From Asterella californica (taxonomy: Eukaryota > Streptophyta > Marchantiopsida > Marchantiales > Aytoniaceae), in assembly GCA_036924285.1 (NCBI GenBank), contig JAYKYS010000023.1, positions 2,108,001 through 2,172,000 on the forward strand: a stretch of DNA of 64,000 bases, written 5' to 3'. The translations under genes were made by a program, and so were the position numbers. The stretch's first letter is position 1. Every line of letters starts with the position of its first letter. The notes under the pieces are model-generated. The model made no database searches and was not told where the DNA came from. It worked only from the letters and a program-made list of their open reading frames with translations. Positions 40,457 to 52,902 of this stretch are shown here, piece by piece.

Positions 40457-41749
40457 TGTAACACACAAGAAAACCAAAAGATGCTCGAAAATAGTAATTT
40501 AAGGATCGAACCCACAGAGATGCAAGTAAAGATCATCCAAAAGTAGTAAACACGTGACAAAGGTGATTCTTTATAGTTGTCTTTTATTCTCACGGGCAGA
40601 AATCAGTCCCGGTAGAGAGCAAACTCAGGTCTATCCAACAAGACAGAGTTGATAATCCTGACAAATAAACATAACAGGTACTGAACAGGTCAGGGACCTC
40701 AAGAAACAGATGAATAACAGAGAAACAGAGCCACAGGTGGAAATGTCACACGAGGAAGTACTGCTGAAGTGCTACTAGGTAGCCTCTAACACCATAAACG
40801 CTAAGTATCTTCACACTAAGTTACTTTCACTACTACTGCTCTCGGAAAACTCGGGCGAAGAAGACTCTTCTTCCGCCGAAGTACCAGACTGAACTCCTTC
40901 CTAAGTGTTCCACCAAAGAACAACTTCTTCCGAACTCAACTTCGCCCAAGAACGTCTTCGTAGGAAACTAACTCCGCAGATGCTGGTCTATTCTCAGTCC
41001 TCGCCGTAAACGTTCTACTCTGATTTCAAATATCGACAGCAAATCCTTCGGCACCCAGACTAATTCCTACCACAGCAAACTACGATACTTCGTAGGTAAA
41101 TCCTTCGCAGAAGACAAAACACAATGGCTCCGTAAACTCAAGAAATAGAAAACTCAAAAATGATAAAACACATAGAGGTCCTGAATACGAACAACACAAC
41201 GCTTATATACAGATTTTCCCGAAGATGACGGATCTTCTTCCTAAGAAGTCGGACGTACTTCTGGACCGTCGGATGAAGGTCCTATGTCTGAAACGACACC
41301 AGGAACGACACCGCTTTCTACCGCTAACTCTCTACCTATCTCACAAACTGAAAACTCTACGGTTGCTCTAACCTCCCTAAGCTCTCTAACTACTCGCTGG
41401 CCTAACCTAGCTACCCGGTTCCTAGCTGAAGTACCCTCCGCATCTGCAGCTAAGAACTCCTCTCTAACCTGGCGAAGAAATCCCGCTTCTTCGGTGTCCA
41501 GCTCAACGGCGAAGTAGTTCTTCAGTACCGGCTCGATCCTACTCCGAAGTTGAGCGCTCAGTTCCTCGGCTTTGATGACGCGATGCTTCAGATCCTCCAC
41601 TTCCTTGGTCATGACAGCAACAGTGTCCTGATACCTGTTTCGTTGTCCACGCATGTCATCCAGATCCTTCTTCATCAAAGACAGAACCTTCTCATGCTCG
41701 TTGTCGCGATCAATCTTCTGCCGAAGAAGTTCCTCCTTCTCTGATGTCA
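40457..41749 (-). repeat. 5' LTR of element D, truncated
   Basis: This stretch of 1293 bp matches 30927-32219 nearly exactly and includes the last codons of the accessory ORF (41749-41241) and the TATA box at 41202-41210. At 41749/41750 the match ends and unrelated sequence begins. The missing 1.9 kb would hold the LTR start and most of the accessory ORF. Confidence 0.88.
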
Positions 41750-43980
41750 GGTTACTTTCTTTACTCTCGATTATTCTTGGGCGATTAGAGTCCTCTATTC
41801 TTCACTGGAATGCCCAAGTGTAGTTTCTGATGAGGATGTTTCTTTAAAGTGGTTTTTGTGCATTCAAAGTAAGATTTTGGAATACCAAAACTTGTACTGA
41901 CTTAATAGCCTAATGGACAGCATTTGCTAAGGATTCTTTTATGTGGAGTTGGTCGACCCACAGTCATCTCGGGAGAAGTATTCTCTAGTGTAATCTAACT
42001 TTTGTCTGATGGGGCTTGGGTCAGCTCACTTTATAAGGGTTTCAAAGCCAAAGAGATTGCTATCAGTCCATCTTACATGTTTTTATTCAGATCAGGCGTG
42101 TTTGCTGATGTGGATGGCACAAAAGTCATTCCATAGAAATCTTTCTTGGACCGATACAACAAAATGACGTAAAACATCAATCACACAGTGATCTGAAATA
42201 TGGAACCAACCATAGAAAGAAAAAGAGATCATTCATAGATAACATGCAACTGAAACATGCAATTTACAACATATGATTTCATTCTATTAATGGAAAACAT
42301 GCATATCGCAGAGCTTTATTGATTACCAAACTCTTCCTTGTGGAGAGGATTTGGTAAAACTGAGACCAAAAGAATTAATAAATTTTTATTCCTTTCTGTA
42401 TCTTTTTAATTAGGAGTCGGGATGCTTCAGTTCGTTCGATGTATAGTTTTCTCAGGTCTCTGTTCTAATGTTAATACCTAGTGCAAAATTCATTCCAGCT
42501 AAATGACAAGATAACGGTAAGATAAAAGGTATTATTTACACACCTACATATTTAGTATAGCAGGAGCGCCTGCCAAGAGTGAATTATGGACGGTTTATGT
42601 TTCCTCGAGAAGAGAGCAGAGAGAGTCTCGAACAGTTCGTAACTCATCTATGTTCTTTTCGATCTTTGTATTTAGATGTTATTTTTAAGATATAAATTAT
42701 TTATAACAGAACCAAACATACGTTATTTTAGCTTGGTCTGGTGAGAAATGAATAATAAATACACCAGTCAACTTCTTCAAAAATTATATTTAATTTTAAA
42801 CTTTCTTCAATGTGCATGTAATTTAATTTCAACGTACATGCATGTGATCTAGTTCTTGGGAAATATTTTGCCGGTGAATCTTATAGTAGAGATGAGGGAT
42901 TCGAGCTCATGCACTCTTATGTCTAATACTGAAGTTCTTGTCAATGTTCCCGTTAGTGTGTATAAATAAACTCTGAGAACTGGTTATTAATTCAGGCTAT
43001 AACTCCGCGTGATGTTTTGTCTTATACTCTGCAGCGTATAACATGGGTTATGGTTGACGTCTTGGTTTTTATACTTGACTGGTCTTTTATAAAATTTTTA
43101 CGAGTATAATATAACTCAGCTAAGTCATTGAAGAATAGATGGCTGGGTCATTTTTTATCTCAACCAAGAGAGAAGACTTAAACAATCACAACAATATATC
43201 TTGACCACAGACTATGCTTGTCCTCTTCCAACAGAAATTCTCCAAAGCCGGTTGGAGATGCTTATTCACGATTAGGCGGTTGCTCCTCCAGCATCAAATA
43301 TAATTAGAAAAGTTTATTTTACTTGATAGTTATTTCTCATAACTAGGCCCATGAAGCATAAATACACACCGGTGGGGTATAAGCAAGGCACGTAAGTACA
43401 CACAAAGAAAGCACATCTCAGTATTATGGCACTTGGAGATCCAAAAATACACCAGGAGAATGAGATGTTTTTCTCCGAAATGCTTTACGGAAGTATACAG
43501 ATATAATATTTTTCACATCCTCCTCGGTATAGGTGAAACACGTGACAAGGTCTGCCAAAAAATTTCTTTTTCCTTGAAGAATGTAATTTCCGGACTTCCA
43601 CTTTGAACTGCATAACAAATATATATAAAACCAACTAATCCATACCAAGAATTTCCCAGTAATATCTGGAATTCAATTCTCCACAGAAAACAAATGGACA
43701 ACATTAGTTTAGCACAACTTGCTTTGGCCCAACTTCCTTAGATGGATTACACCAACCCCTGTAGTTAGTTAGTTTCCCATTCGCAGAAACTCGGGTCTCT
43801 ACGGAGAAACTCATCCGCCAGCCAACACAGCAACGCATGAAGGCATGCTCAAGTTCACTTAGTCCTGCTAAAGAATTCGGACTTCCGAAGCATGTCTGTA
43901 CGAGGAACCCCGAGCTCATCTGCATCTTCACACTTCAAGCCCTGAACAACAACAAGAATCCACTTGAATTCCTGCTACTT
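41750..43980 (+). other. Low-copy-looking intergenic DNA, no gene found
   Basis: This stretch is AT-rich and contains no ORF with recognisable motifs on either strand. It has no repeat shared with the rest of the window, and I saw no tRNA-like structure. It may be host DNA between element D and the LINE. Confidence 0.5.
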
Positions 43981-43999
43981 CTGACACATGGTCACCTAC

Positions 44000-45108
44000 C
44001 CAGTTAACTCGGTGATGAAGTGGCGCCGGTTTACAGAGTACGGAAGTGTTCAAGGCGTGAACTTCAAGTTGTACTACCATTCTATCTCAGCGGCTTCGAG
44101 GGCGTCCCGAGAAGAGCTGCAGTCCACTGTCGACAGGACAACTGCTGTCACCTTCAGCAGAGCCAGCCTACTCGCCACTAGGTTTCGGTCGAGGTCGACG
44201 ACCACTCCGAGTTTGTACTCCCCAAGCTGTTGATTTTTCTTAATTCGCTGGATAGCGTCAGCTAGGTCCTCGTCTCACATTCCAGTGCCCGCCGATGGGT
44301 TCAGGCCCACTAGGTACGGATCCATTCCCCTTCTCCAAGATTTTCAGGGGTTTAGCCCAACTGTTGTCAGATGCTGCCCTTTCTCCTGATAGTGACGGCG
44401 TTGGTGCAGGAACCTTCGGCAGCATTGACCCGGAGCTTGGCACCTGAGCATCATTCTGAGCGCTTTTCGAGGCATTGGCATCGAGGCCCACCTTCCGACT
44501 AGCTTCTTGAAGAGACTCGATAGTCCAAGGGCCCACCCTGCCCGCCACTGCCGACAGACGGCCCCCGGTTTGCTGTCCTGAGTCCTTGTAGCGTCGGTTT
44601 TCACGTGTTCTTTCGCATCTTCCTCTCCCACTCTTCCTATCGATGCAGCTTCACCTTTGTTCTTGGTTTCTTCCTTTCCCGGTAACTCGTGCACCTCATG
44701 CTGTCCATCTTTGGTCTGGTCCTCGATTTCCGTGTTTCGCTTTTTCTGAGAGTGGTGGAGCCCTTCCACCGTTGCTTTTTCTCTATTGGGGTTCCCTACC
44801 CGTCTCGAATCTATGAGATTCAATGACTCCCTTCTCAGTCTCTTCTTTTCTAGTTCAGTCGTCCGTTTCATGGCCTCTTCTCTCGTGGCTCTGAACGTTA
44901 TCTCTCCACTGTTTCCTTCTTCTCCTTGCACGATCATCTCCTCAGACACCTTACTGGTCACCATAGCCCCCAGCCCTGCACACTCCAGGCTTCTTGGCCA
45001 CCCGTCGATCGTTCCTTCACTCGCCCCTTCCTTTCCCCTTACACTAGATAAATCCGCAATCCTAGCTGACAGGATCGCCCTAATCACACCTTTCTCTCGC
45101 AGTTTCAT
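44000..45108 (-). pseudogene. Inverted LINE ORF1 N-terminal region (probable)
   Basis: Minus-strand reading starts at ATG 45108, after a G-rich leader (45120-45200), with MKLREKGVIRAILSARIADL. It then has a charged region rich in Glu, Lys and Arg. After a frame change it continues through DNSWAKPLKILEKGNG, which resembles the SWA-type motif near the start of plant LINE ORF1 proteins. A further frame change gives DLADAIQRIKKNQQLGEYKL. I see no counterpart of this part on the plus strand. It could be an unrelated open frame. Confidence 0.45.
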
Positions 45109-45239
45109 TCACCTCCGCTAATCCCCCCCTCCCATCTAGTACCACCGCCTAACCCCCTTCTCCCCCCCTCTCCGCACTCTCAGGCTCCGCCATCCTCTCT
45201 CCGTTCGGACATGTTCGTTATGTTCTGTTCAGATCATTC

Positions 45240-46990
45240 ATCCAAAAGACTGGTACAAGGGTTAGGTCTACAAATCACTCAACTGCGCATGCTAAGCAAG
45301 AAAAACTTCCTAGTTGTGCTGGCCTCGGCGGAGCAGAGGCCAGCACAACTTGCTTGCTTCGAGAGGCCCCCTGTTCTACAACGGGAGAATAGTAGTGGCT
45401 GCCCCGTGGTCTCCAGGGTTCAGAACCCAACCAGAAAACTCCAAGGCGGTGGCAGTCTGGGTAGATCTATCTTTGGTGGACCCAACCTTTGAGATCGGTG
45501 CGGACGCCATGCTAGCGGCGATAGGGCCAGTTCTCTACCGTGCCACCCTGCGGACAACGAACTCTTATCCCACATTAGAGGATGTGTGCTGATCGACCCA
45601 GACCAGGACCTGAAGGACCATCTGCAGATAAGGGTAGGGGCAGGAGATCTAATTGTACAACCGATCATCTATCAGTCGCTATCGGACACCTGTTACGCGT
45701 GTAAAAATAAAGGGCATTATGCCAAGAATTGCCCAGATGCTACAAAGAAGGGTGAAGGAGAGAGACATGGGAAGACCAACGAGGCTGGAGGGTCGTCTCT
45801 AAACGTCGGACCTCGTCTTGTGGCAGGGGAGAAAACGGAAGCGGTGAGAGAGGACGGTTACACCCAAGTAAAAAAAAAATGGACAAGGCAGACGCGCAAA
45901 TGGATGGAAGTCAAGAGGCCGGCCAACCGATACAGTGCTCTAGAAGAGACAGAGGAACAGCAGGAAGTACTGAGGAAGGCTGACACAATGGAAGGGATGC
46001 GAGAGGGCGGAGAAGGGATAGTGGATGGGGGGACGAACCCTCCAAGAGAAGTGATGGTGGAAACGAGCAGTGAACCTCCTAATGCTGAGCTCAGACAAGG
46101 CCAGAATCTCCTCCACGTCGGCGATGCGGGTAACCAAGCAACAGACCAGGAACAATCGACTACCTTGAAGGAAGGAATACCAGACTTAAATAAAGTTGTA
46201 GGGAAGCGAAGTCAAGGAGACCGAAGCTGGAAAGCCAGACAAAGAAAAGAGGTCTTCTGCCTCGGGCACGGAAGCAGGGAGTGAAGTAATAGCCAAGGTC
46301 ACACCGGAGATTACAAAGAATCAGATAGAGGAGATTGCGGGCGAGGAAATGAGTCAACAGATGGTGGAAGACGTGGTATGTGAAGATACAAGAGAGGACG
46401 AGGAGGTGAAAACACAAGAGAAGTTAGAGAGAGGGGGGAAGGCAAAAGGAAAAGCAGTGAAGGGAGGGCACTAGGAGAGTGGAAGGAGAAGCCAGAAGAG
46501 GTATCGAGACAGCTGAGAATGGAAGAAGAGGATACGCAAAGGAAGCGGGGGGCTCCCGAGGAGGAAGCAAAACGACAAGAATCAATAGCAGAAGAACGGG
46601 CCCCACCTTGAGAACCGATGTGGGATGAAAGGGAACATGAGGACAAGGAAGAAGAAGCACCGGAGGGGAACCTGTGGCTGGGCACATCTGGGTTGCCGAG
46701 CGGGGACCTTGGATCGATCAAGACGTCCGCCTCACCCCTCAGAGCCATAGAAAATGAAATACTATGAGCCATAGATCCCAACCTGACGGGAGGCCGAAGG
46801 GGTGCGAGAAAAGGCCTGATAACGAAGACAACGAGGGTCCAGACTAAACCTGCGAGTAAGGGAGTGGGGAAGATGAGCGCGAGCAAGAGAAAATTGTCGA
46901 AAAAGGGGAATGCACTGCTCTCGAGGAGTCTTCTAGCAGATGTGGCTACTGGTAAGTGAGGCAGCAAAATAAGCACGAGGAAGAGGTCGC
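45240..46990 (+). pseudogene. LINE ORF1 (DUF4283-like region and CCHC knuckle), broken
   Basis: The segment GPLFYNGRIVVAAPWSPGFR, then VAVWVDLSLVDPTFEIGADA, corresponds to the nucleic-acid-binding DUF4283-type region of plant LINE ORF1. After a frame change comes HLQIRVGAGDLIVQPIIYQS and the zinc knuckle CYACKNKGHYAKNC (about 45697-45738). A charged, low-complexity tail runs to about 46990 with several frame changes. ORF1 protein coats the LINE RNA. Confidence 0.75.
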
Positions 46991-47003
46991 ATAAGTACAA
47001 TGA

Positions 47004-47880
47004 ATGTATATGATGCAGTACACAATCAAAACAGCGACGTGGAACATAAGAGGACTGGGTGACCCGCATCGCGCGACGATTCTGCGTCAGTGGCTAGAGG
47101 GAGATAAAACGCCGATTGACATCATTGCTCTACAAGAACTGAAGACGGAGGAGCAGAGGCTGGAGATCAACCTGAAGGGTGTAATGGCATCGGGCACACG
47201 AATTGTGGACTACACTTGAGGGAGGTAGAGGTGGGGCCGCTCTCCTCCTAAGGGACCACATCAAGGTGGTGGAGCAGGGGGTCAGAGGAGATGGCACGGT
47301 CGCTTGGTGCAAGATCGACTCGGTATTAGGAAATCTCGGGGTGACCTCGGTGTACGCACCCAACAGGAGAGAGGGCCGACGTCAACTATGAGAGTGGATA
47401 GGGACGTTGACTAGGGAAGGAAATTGGATTCTATTGGGAGACTGGAACATGGTTGAGTTGCCGGATGACAGTTATGGGCCTACCTCCCTGCTACATGACA
47501 ACGAATTGAGACTATGGAGAAATACCTTGCTTCGAGCCAACCTCGTGGACGCCCTCTTTTGCGCCCAAGTCAAAGAAGGACCGGTATACACTAGACAGGT
47601 GAGGTCAGGAGGGAGGCTTGATCAAGCCAGGTTAGATAGGTGTTATCTAAACAATACCGCCGATTGGTGTGTGTCGGAATATCGAGAATCCACCACGACG
47701 GTCCGATCACATCCCAGTTACTGTGATCATCAAACTGAAGGAGGAAGATACGGAGAGGGTGATAAAGAAGTCCACCTACTTCAAGATGGATGCCAATATG
47801 CTAGGAGGGCCGAGGATCAAAGAAAAAGTAGAAGCAATCTGGAGAGAACAACGGAGAAGCGGTGGTGATCTCCAGGTGAT
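47004..47880 (+). pseudogene. LINE ORF2, AP-type endonuclease domain, broken
   Basis: The motifs are IKTATWNIRGLGDPHR, DIIALQELKTEE (metal-binding Glu), GGRGGAALLLRDH, LGNLGVTSVYAPN, ILLGDWNMVE and GGRLDQARLDRCYL, and the terminal SDHIPV block (about 47700-47722). Single-base shifts near 47215 and 47705 and TGA 47388-47390 or nearby break the reading. The domain would nick the target DNA. Confidence 0.85.
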
Positions 47881-49825
47881 GTGGACTGTCGGGTGGGCGA
47901 GGGTCAGAAGGACCCTAATGGAGGAAAAGAGGGCGGTAGGGAAGACAACTCCTCCTAGAGCAGAGCTGGAGGTCGAGCTAATGAAATTAAGACAATTAGC
48001 GGTGGAGGACTGCTCCGTGGGAGTTAGATCTGAACTTATCAGGCGGAAGAGAAACTTAAAAGAAGAGAACACCAAGACGCAATTATGTGGAGAAAGCGGC
48101 GTAGAATTAGACGGCTGCAGGAAGGGGAGGCCCCATCTAGATACTTTTTTGCACAGTTGACAGCCAAGCATAGGCGAGAGGCGATGAAGTGTGTGAAGCT
48201 GGAAAATGGACAGACAACGGAAGTGCACGAAGAAATCCTTGATAGAGTGCAGAGATTTTACTCTTAACTCTATCAAGAGGACAGAGGGGTGACCTGGAAC
48301 AACGAAGAAAGAAGGGAATTTCTAGGGCTCACCTCAAAGTGGATAACAAAGGAGGAGAACGTGATTATTGGAAATGTCGGCGCTAGAGGAACTGGGAGAC
48401 CTGGTGATGGACCTGCCCAAGGACAAGTCCCTGGGTATCGATGGGGTGACGTATGAGATCCTTCAAATGTGCTGGCCCTTCATAACAGATGAGATGTCAT
48501 GAGATGGTGAAGGAGTTCTGGAGAACCGAAAAAATTGACGAGAAAACCCAGCAAGGAGTGATTAAACTCATTTTGAAAAGAGGATCTAAGGTCGAGCGTC
48601 GTACAAAATTATTAGCAAACTGCTGGCAGGAAGGTTAAAAACAGTGATGGGGAACGTGGTTGACGAACAACAAACCGGATTTATACAGGGGATGGACATC
48701 TATGACAATATTTTGAGCTTCAAGCTGGGTCAGGAGCTAGCGGAAGCCAGAGAGTGGCCCTGTTTATTTCTCAAGCTGGACTTTGTAAAAGCCTACGACC
48801 GGGTTTCACAGGAATACTTGTGAGAGACGATGGACCATATGAAGTTCGACTCCCATTTTATTAGCCTGGTCAAAGGGCTGACAGCAGGGGGAGAGTCGAA
48901 GGTTCATGTGAATGATGGGTTTATCAAGGAGATCGTGCTGGACAGGGGGGTAAGGCAAGGCTGCCCAGTCGCTCCGTTTCTCTTTGCGATCGCCACCCAG
49001 CCACTAATGAATATGCTGACAAGCGAGAGAGGAAGGAAGAATTAGGGGGATCGATATTGGCGAAGGGGACTCTCTCCTACACCAACTCTTTACCGATGAC
49101 ACCGGGCTGCTAGTGGAAGGCACTGAAAGCTGCTTTCTGGCAACCCAGGAAGTGATGAGAAGATATGAAGCAATCTCTGGGGCCTCGCTGAACCTTGGGA
49201 AGTCGATGGTGATCCCCCTGGGGATGTCAGAACCGTCAGAGTGGTTGGTCAACTCAGGGTGCGAAGTAACGAAGACAAGGCAGATGGTAAAGTATTTGGA
49301 GGCGTGGATAGGGAAGGGATTACTGAAGCACAGATGGCGGACGCGATGGTAAACCGCCTCCAAAGTCAACTGCAACACTGGTCGAACTGGATGCTGTCCT
49401 GGCCAAGCAGAACGGTATTACTCATGCATGTGTTGCGATCTATACCTGCCTACCAACTGACGGGAGTGGATTGTTCCAGGACTGGGTACAAGAAACTTGA
49501 GGATGTATGCAGAAGCTTCTTGTGGGGGAGAAGCCCGGAAGGTAAAAATAAAGTACCAGTGGTGACGTGGGACGCCTTGACAAAGGCTAAGTCGGATGGG
49601 GGACTGCGAATTGTTCTCTTTAGCACTATTGCTCAAGCGCTGAAATTGAAGTACGTGGGGAAGCTGCTGGAGGGAGGTAAGCAAGAATGGATACACATAG
49701 CGAAAGGAGGCATCAAGGAGGCGATGGGGCAAGGAAGGGGCAGGGGAAAGATGAAAGGGTGGTCGCCAGAAGAAGGCCTTCTGATGACCCCGAGCCTGCG
49801 AGTGAGACACCTATCGACCCTGAAC
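47881..49825 (+). pseudogene. LINE ORF2, reverse transcriptase, first part up to element C
   Basis: A linker (EGEAPSRYFFAQLTAKHRRE) leads to RT: PKDKSLGIDGVTYEILQ, EQQTGFIQGMDIYDNILS, LFLKLDFVKAYDRVS, RGVRQGCPVAPFLFAIATQP and the catalytic region LFTDDTGLLVEG (about 49090). The usual Ala of YADD is Thr and the Tyr is Phe. The post-RT region (SWPSRTVLLMHVLRSIPAYQ, FLWGRSPEGKNKVPVVTWD) continues to HLSTLN at 49825. Stops and shifts occur near 48268, 48500, 48823 and 49044. Confidence 0.88.
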
Positions 49826-50749
49826 TGTAAACCCTCCGTGGTCTTATCGATCAACTACCCCCTCCCCTCCCCCCCGATCTCTCAACCTCCACGATCGTCA
49901 TCCACGAATCTGCAACATGTCGGGCCTGTCTCTCACTCAGGGGTCACCTCTGATGGCTTTGATGGAAGCACACCATGAACTTGAAGAGAAAATGCTAAGT
50001 TCACTCATTCATACACCCACAAACTTATCAACTAAAAATCTCCATAAACTCATCAACTAAAATCCTCCATTCTAACGACGTCTCTCAAGTTCTCACATGC
50101 TAAACATATCCCACACTCTCTATATTACTCAAGTTGTCATTACGACGATGTGAAAACAAGGATGAGGAGCTCTTCTCTACTCCTCTATTTATACATTCTA
50201 GGTTTTTACTTTGGTACCCCCGGTAACTCAGCCGTAACTACTTTTACCGGGTTTTACTAAGATATTACTTAAGGTAAAAGCATTAATCACATGGGCTTTT
50301 TACCTTTTCACATGGGCTTATTCCTTCAAAGTCAACAACTTCTAGAAGGATTCTGGAATATTCTCAAGGAATCTCGAATTTCCACCCCCCTCTACACTAG
50401 GACCCACTAAAAAGGAAACATGTGGAATCTCTTCTTGTTTTTAATGCCCATAAAGTCCACAACTTTAATCCAACCACTAATATCAAGTCAAAAAGGAGAT
50501 ACGGGATACTTTCCACCTCCTTTCTACCTTTTAGACAAGATGACAAGATAGTAGTGCTCACTCTTTAGCAAATATCTGAATTCTGCCAAAAGTACAGCTA
50601 AGTTTAACCATAACTAACTTTTAGCTAGTCATGACTAACTTGATACCTCCTAAAAGTACTTTGGCAGCAAATAAACATTCTCAACCCTTAGTTAGAACTA
50701 AACACCTTACTAATAGACAAATTTCCTATGTGTAACATAGGTCGTTACA
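49826..50749 (-). repeat. 3' LTR of element C
   Basis: This stretch of 924 bp is the partner of 57866-58792. A minus-strand TATA box (TATAAATAG) lies at 50185-50193. The differences from the 5' copy are mostly C/T and G/A. Confidence 0.92.
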
Positions 50750-50761
50750 TTTTACCCCCGG
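50750..50761 (-). other. Polypurine tract of element C
   Basis: CCGGGGGTAAAA on the minus strand abuts the 3' LTR, as in element B (TCTGGGGGTAAA). Confidence 0.75.
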
Positions 50762-50762
50762 A

Positions 50763-52337
50763 CTAAATTTTCGCTCCGTCCTCGGAGTGAAGAGAGAACT
50801 TTCGTCGATGAAACAACTTCAACTTGTCATGGTTGACCCGATCGAATCTCCTTCCTCCCAACTCCTGAAGGTCATATGTGAAGTTGCTCCACACCTTATC
50901 TACAACAAAAGGACCAAAATATCTCGAAAGAAACTTCTTCCTAGCTCTCTTGAATCTGATAGCATCATACAACATAACCCAATCTCCGACTTGAAAAGAT
51001 TTTACCTCCCTCTTGCCCAACCGTTTGTCGTAACTCTTCTTTTGATACGCCTGAGCTCGTTCCATCCGGATCATTGCTACCGCTCGGGTCTCTTCTAACT
51101 CCATGAGTTGCTCCCTTCTTGATCTGACCACGTCTTCTCCTCTCGACCTCTTCAACTTTCGTTGAATAGTTTGAAAAGTATCCAATTCGAATTGGATGGG
51201 CAACTTGGACTCCACTCCGTAAACTAGTCGAAATGGGGAATACCCAGTAGAAGTCTTTGTTGTAGTTCGATACTCCCATAAGATGGCATGTAGCCTCTTA
51301 TCCCAAGTATGTTTCGCAGTCTCAACACCAGCATCTTTGGCGAGCATCATACAGAGTGTAAGATTGATCTTCTCCGCAAGACCATTAGCATTTGGTTTGT
51401 ATGAGGTCGTTACTCGTGGCTTGATAGAAAAATGTTGTAGCATAGCAGTAGTCATGCTCCCTACAAACTCTCCTCCTCTATCTGAGACCAACTCTAACGG
51501 ACATCCAAATCTGGTGATGATCATCTCCCATAGGAATCTACAGACTTCTGTTTCATTAGTCTCCCTCAAAGGTCTAGCCTCTACCCACTTGGTACAATAG
51601 TCAGTGGCGACTACAATGTATCTATTGCCTCGAGGTGTCTTATTAAGAGGACCTACAAAGTCAATACCCCACTTCTCAAACGGCCCTAATACTGGAATTG
51701 ATCTTAACAGAGGTGTTCTAGTAGACTTCAGAGCAAATGCTTGACATACGTCGCAAGTTTTGCAATAGTCTAAACACTCCTTGAAAGTCCCTCTCCAGTG
51801 ACAACCCGCATCCAAAATCTTGAAAGCTGTTATCTTACCAGCAAAGTGACCTCCGCAAACAGTGCCATCGTGAAACTCGTGCATCAGCTTGAACGCCTCC
51901 TTCTGACCAACTGCTCTCCTTAGTAAACCATCTGCTCCTTGATGAAATAGAATTCCCTCCACCATGGTGTAAGGTTTGCATCTCTTGATCAACGCGTTAC
52001 GTTCTCGGGTATGCATACCTTCTGGAAAAGAGCCATCTGCAAGGAAACTCCAGATTTTCTTGTACTCGTCTGGTATCTCCTCAATGCTTGTGATGGTCAT
52101 CAGATGCTCGTCTGGAAATGAATGATCAAACGGTTCTTCTCCCTCATCATCATAAGTCCTCGACAAAAGATCAGCATTCGCATGCTTTTTCCTTGGTCTA
52201 TCTTCGATCACGTAATCGTATTCTGTTAGAAGGATCTTCCAACGAGCAATACGACCTTCGGCATTAGGCTTATTAAAGATATACTTTAAAGCCTTGTGAT
52301 CTGTGACTATGGAAAATTTCCCTCCTAGCAAGTAGTG
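50763..52337 (-). CDS. pol: Element C pol, end of RNase H and integrase
   Basis: The frame is open after TGA 52338-52340 (KKF-stop-HYL, where B has Arg). It reads FSIVTDHKALKYIFNKP and ANADLLSR. The integrase zinc region follows (GGHFAGK...CKTCDVCQAF), then the catalytic residues in GIDFVGP, SDRGGEFV and NGLAEKIN, and the C-terminal box FLSRYFGPFVVDKVWSNFTY. It is close to the B pol throughout. Confidence 0.9.
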   Translation of the reverse strand, partial: HYLLGGKFSIVTDHKALKYIFNKPNAEGRIARWKILLTEYDYVIEDRPRKKHANADLLSRTYDDEGEEPFDHSFPDEHLMTITSIEEIPDEYKKIWSFLADGSFPEGMHTRERNALIKRCKPYTMVEGILFHQGADGLLRRAVGQKEAFKLMHEFHDGTVCGGHFAGKITAFKILDAGCHWRGTFKECLDYCKTCDVCQAFALKSTRTPLLRSIPVLGPFEKWGIDFVGPLNKTPRGNRYIVVATDYCTKWVEARPLRETNETEVCRFLWEMIITRFGCPLELVSDRGGEFVGSMTTAMLQHFSIKPRVTTSYKPNANGLAEKINLTLCMMLAKDAGVETAKHTWDKRLHAILWEYRTTTKTSTGYSPFRLVYGVESKLPIQFELDTFQTIQRKLKRSRGEDVVRSRREQLMELEETRAVAMIRMERAQAYQKKSYDKRLGKREVKSFQVGDWVMLYDAIRFKRARKKFLSRYFGPFVVDKVWSNFTYDLQELGGRRFDRVNHDKLKLFHRRKFSLHSEDGAKI

Positions 52338-52902
52338 TCAAAATTTCTTCAATCCAAAGATCACCGCTAATCCTTCTCGTTCAGTCACGGAGTAATTCTT
52401 CTCCGCTGGAACCATCTGCCTACTAGCGTAAGCTATAGGATGATCATGTCCATCTTCATCTAGCTGACTTAATGTACATCCGATTGCTACATTGGAGGCA
52501 TCCGTATACAGAATAAATGCTTTACTCCACTCAAGTTTAGCAAGTATAGGAGCTGTCACCAATGCCTTTTTCAGCTCCTCAAATGCTTCCTTTGCCTTCT
52601 GATCATGCATTATCAAGTCAAAATCAACTCCCTTCTTCATGTACATAGTCAAAGCTATTGCTTTGTTTGAGAAGGAAAAGACAAACCTACGATAATATCC
52701 AACCATCCCAAGAAACTGTCTCAACTTTGTCAAGTTGATTGGAAATGGAAGATCCACAATCTTCTTCACCTTCTCAGGATCTACCGCAATCCCTTTCTTG
52801 GAAATGATGTGTCCTAACAGCAGACCTTCTTCGCAGCCAAAGATGCACTTCTCTGGATTCAAAGAAGCGTTAGCTTGCTCCAACCGCTGCAAAACTTGAT
52901 CA
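52338..52902 (-). CDS. pol: Element C pol, end of RT and RNase H
   Basis: This continues after a one-base loss near 52903. It reads QRLEQANASLNPEKCIFGCE, FLGMVGYYRRFV and FILYTDASNVAIGCTLSQL, then TEREGLAVIFGLKKF, up to TGA 52338-52340. The motifs are complete, and only the frame break and the stop separate it from its neighbours. Confidence 0.88.

Larger units (their letters stand above)
30927..41749 (-). mobile_element. Ty3/gypsy element D with ORF-bearing LTR; 5' LTR truncated
   Basis: In element order, on the minus strand: partial 5' LTR (41749-40457), primer site, gag, protease, RT, RNase H, integrase (all in one frame), purine tract, and complete 3' LTR (34097-30927). The shared 1293 bp of the LTRs differ at about four positions by eye, so insertion was recent. 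No target duplication can be shown because the right end is deleted. The left target is an A2-type integrase. Confidence 0.88.

Noticed and set aside
43424..43931. Minus-strand frames left of the LINE
   Set aside because: A possible cellular exon was considered, but no domain could be recognised and stops are frequent.
46311..47069. Minus-strand 252-codon frame across LINE ORF1/ORF2 junction
   Set aside because: It is antisense to the LINE, Ser/Leu/Pro-rich in low-complexity fashion, has no motif, and exists because the sense strand is purine-rich.
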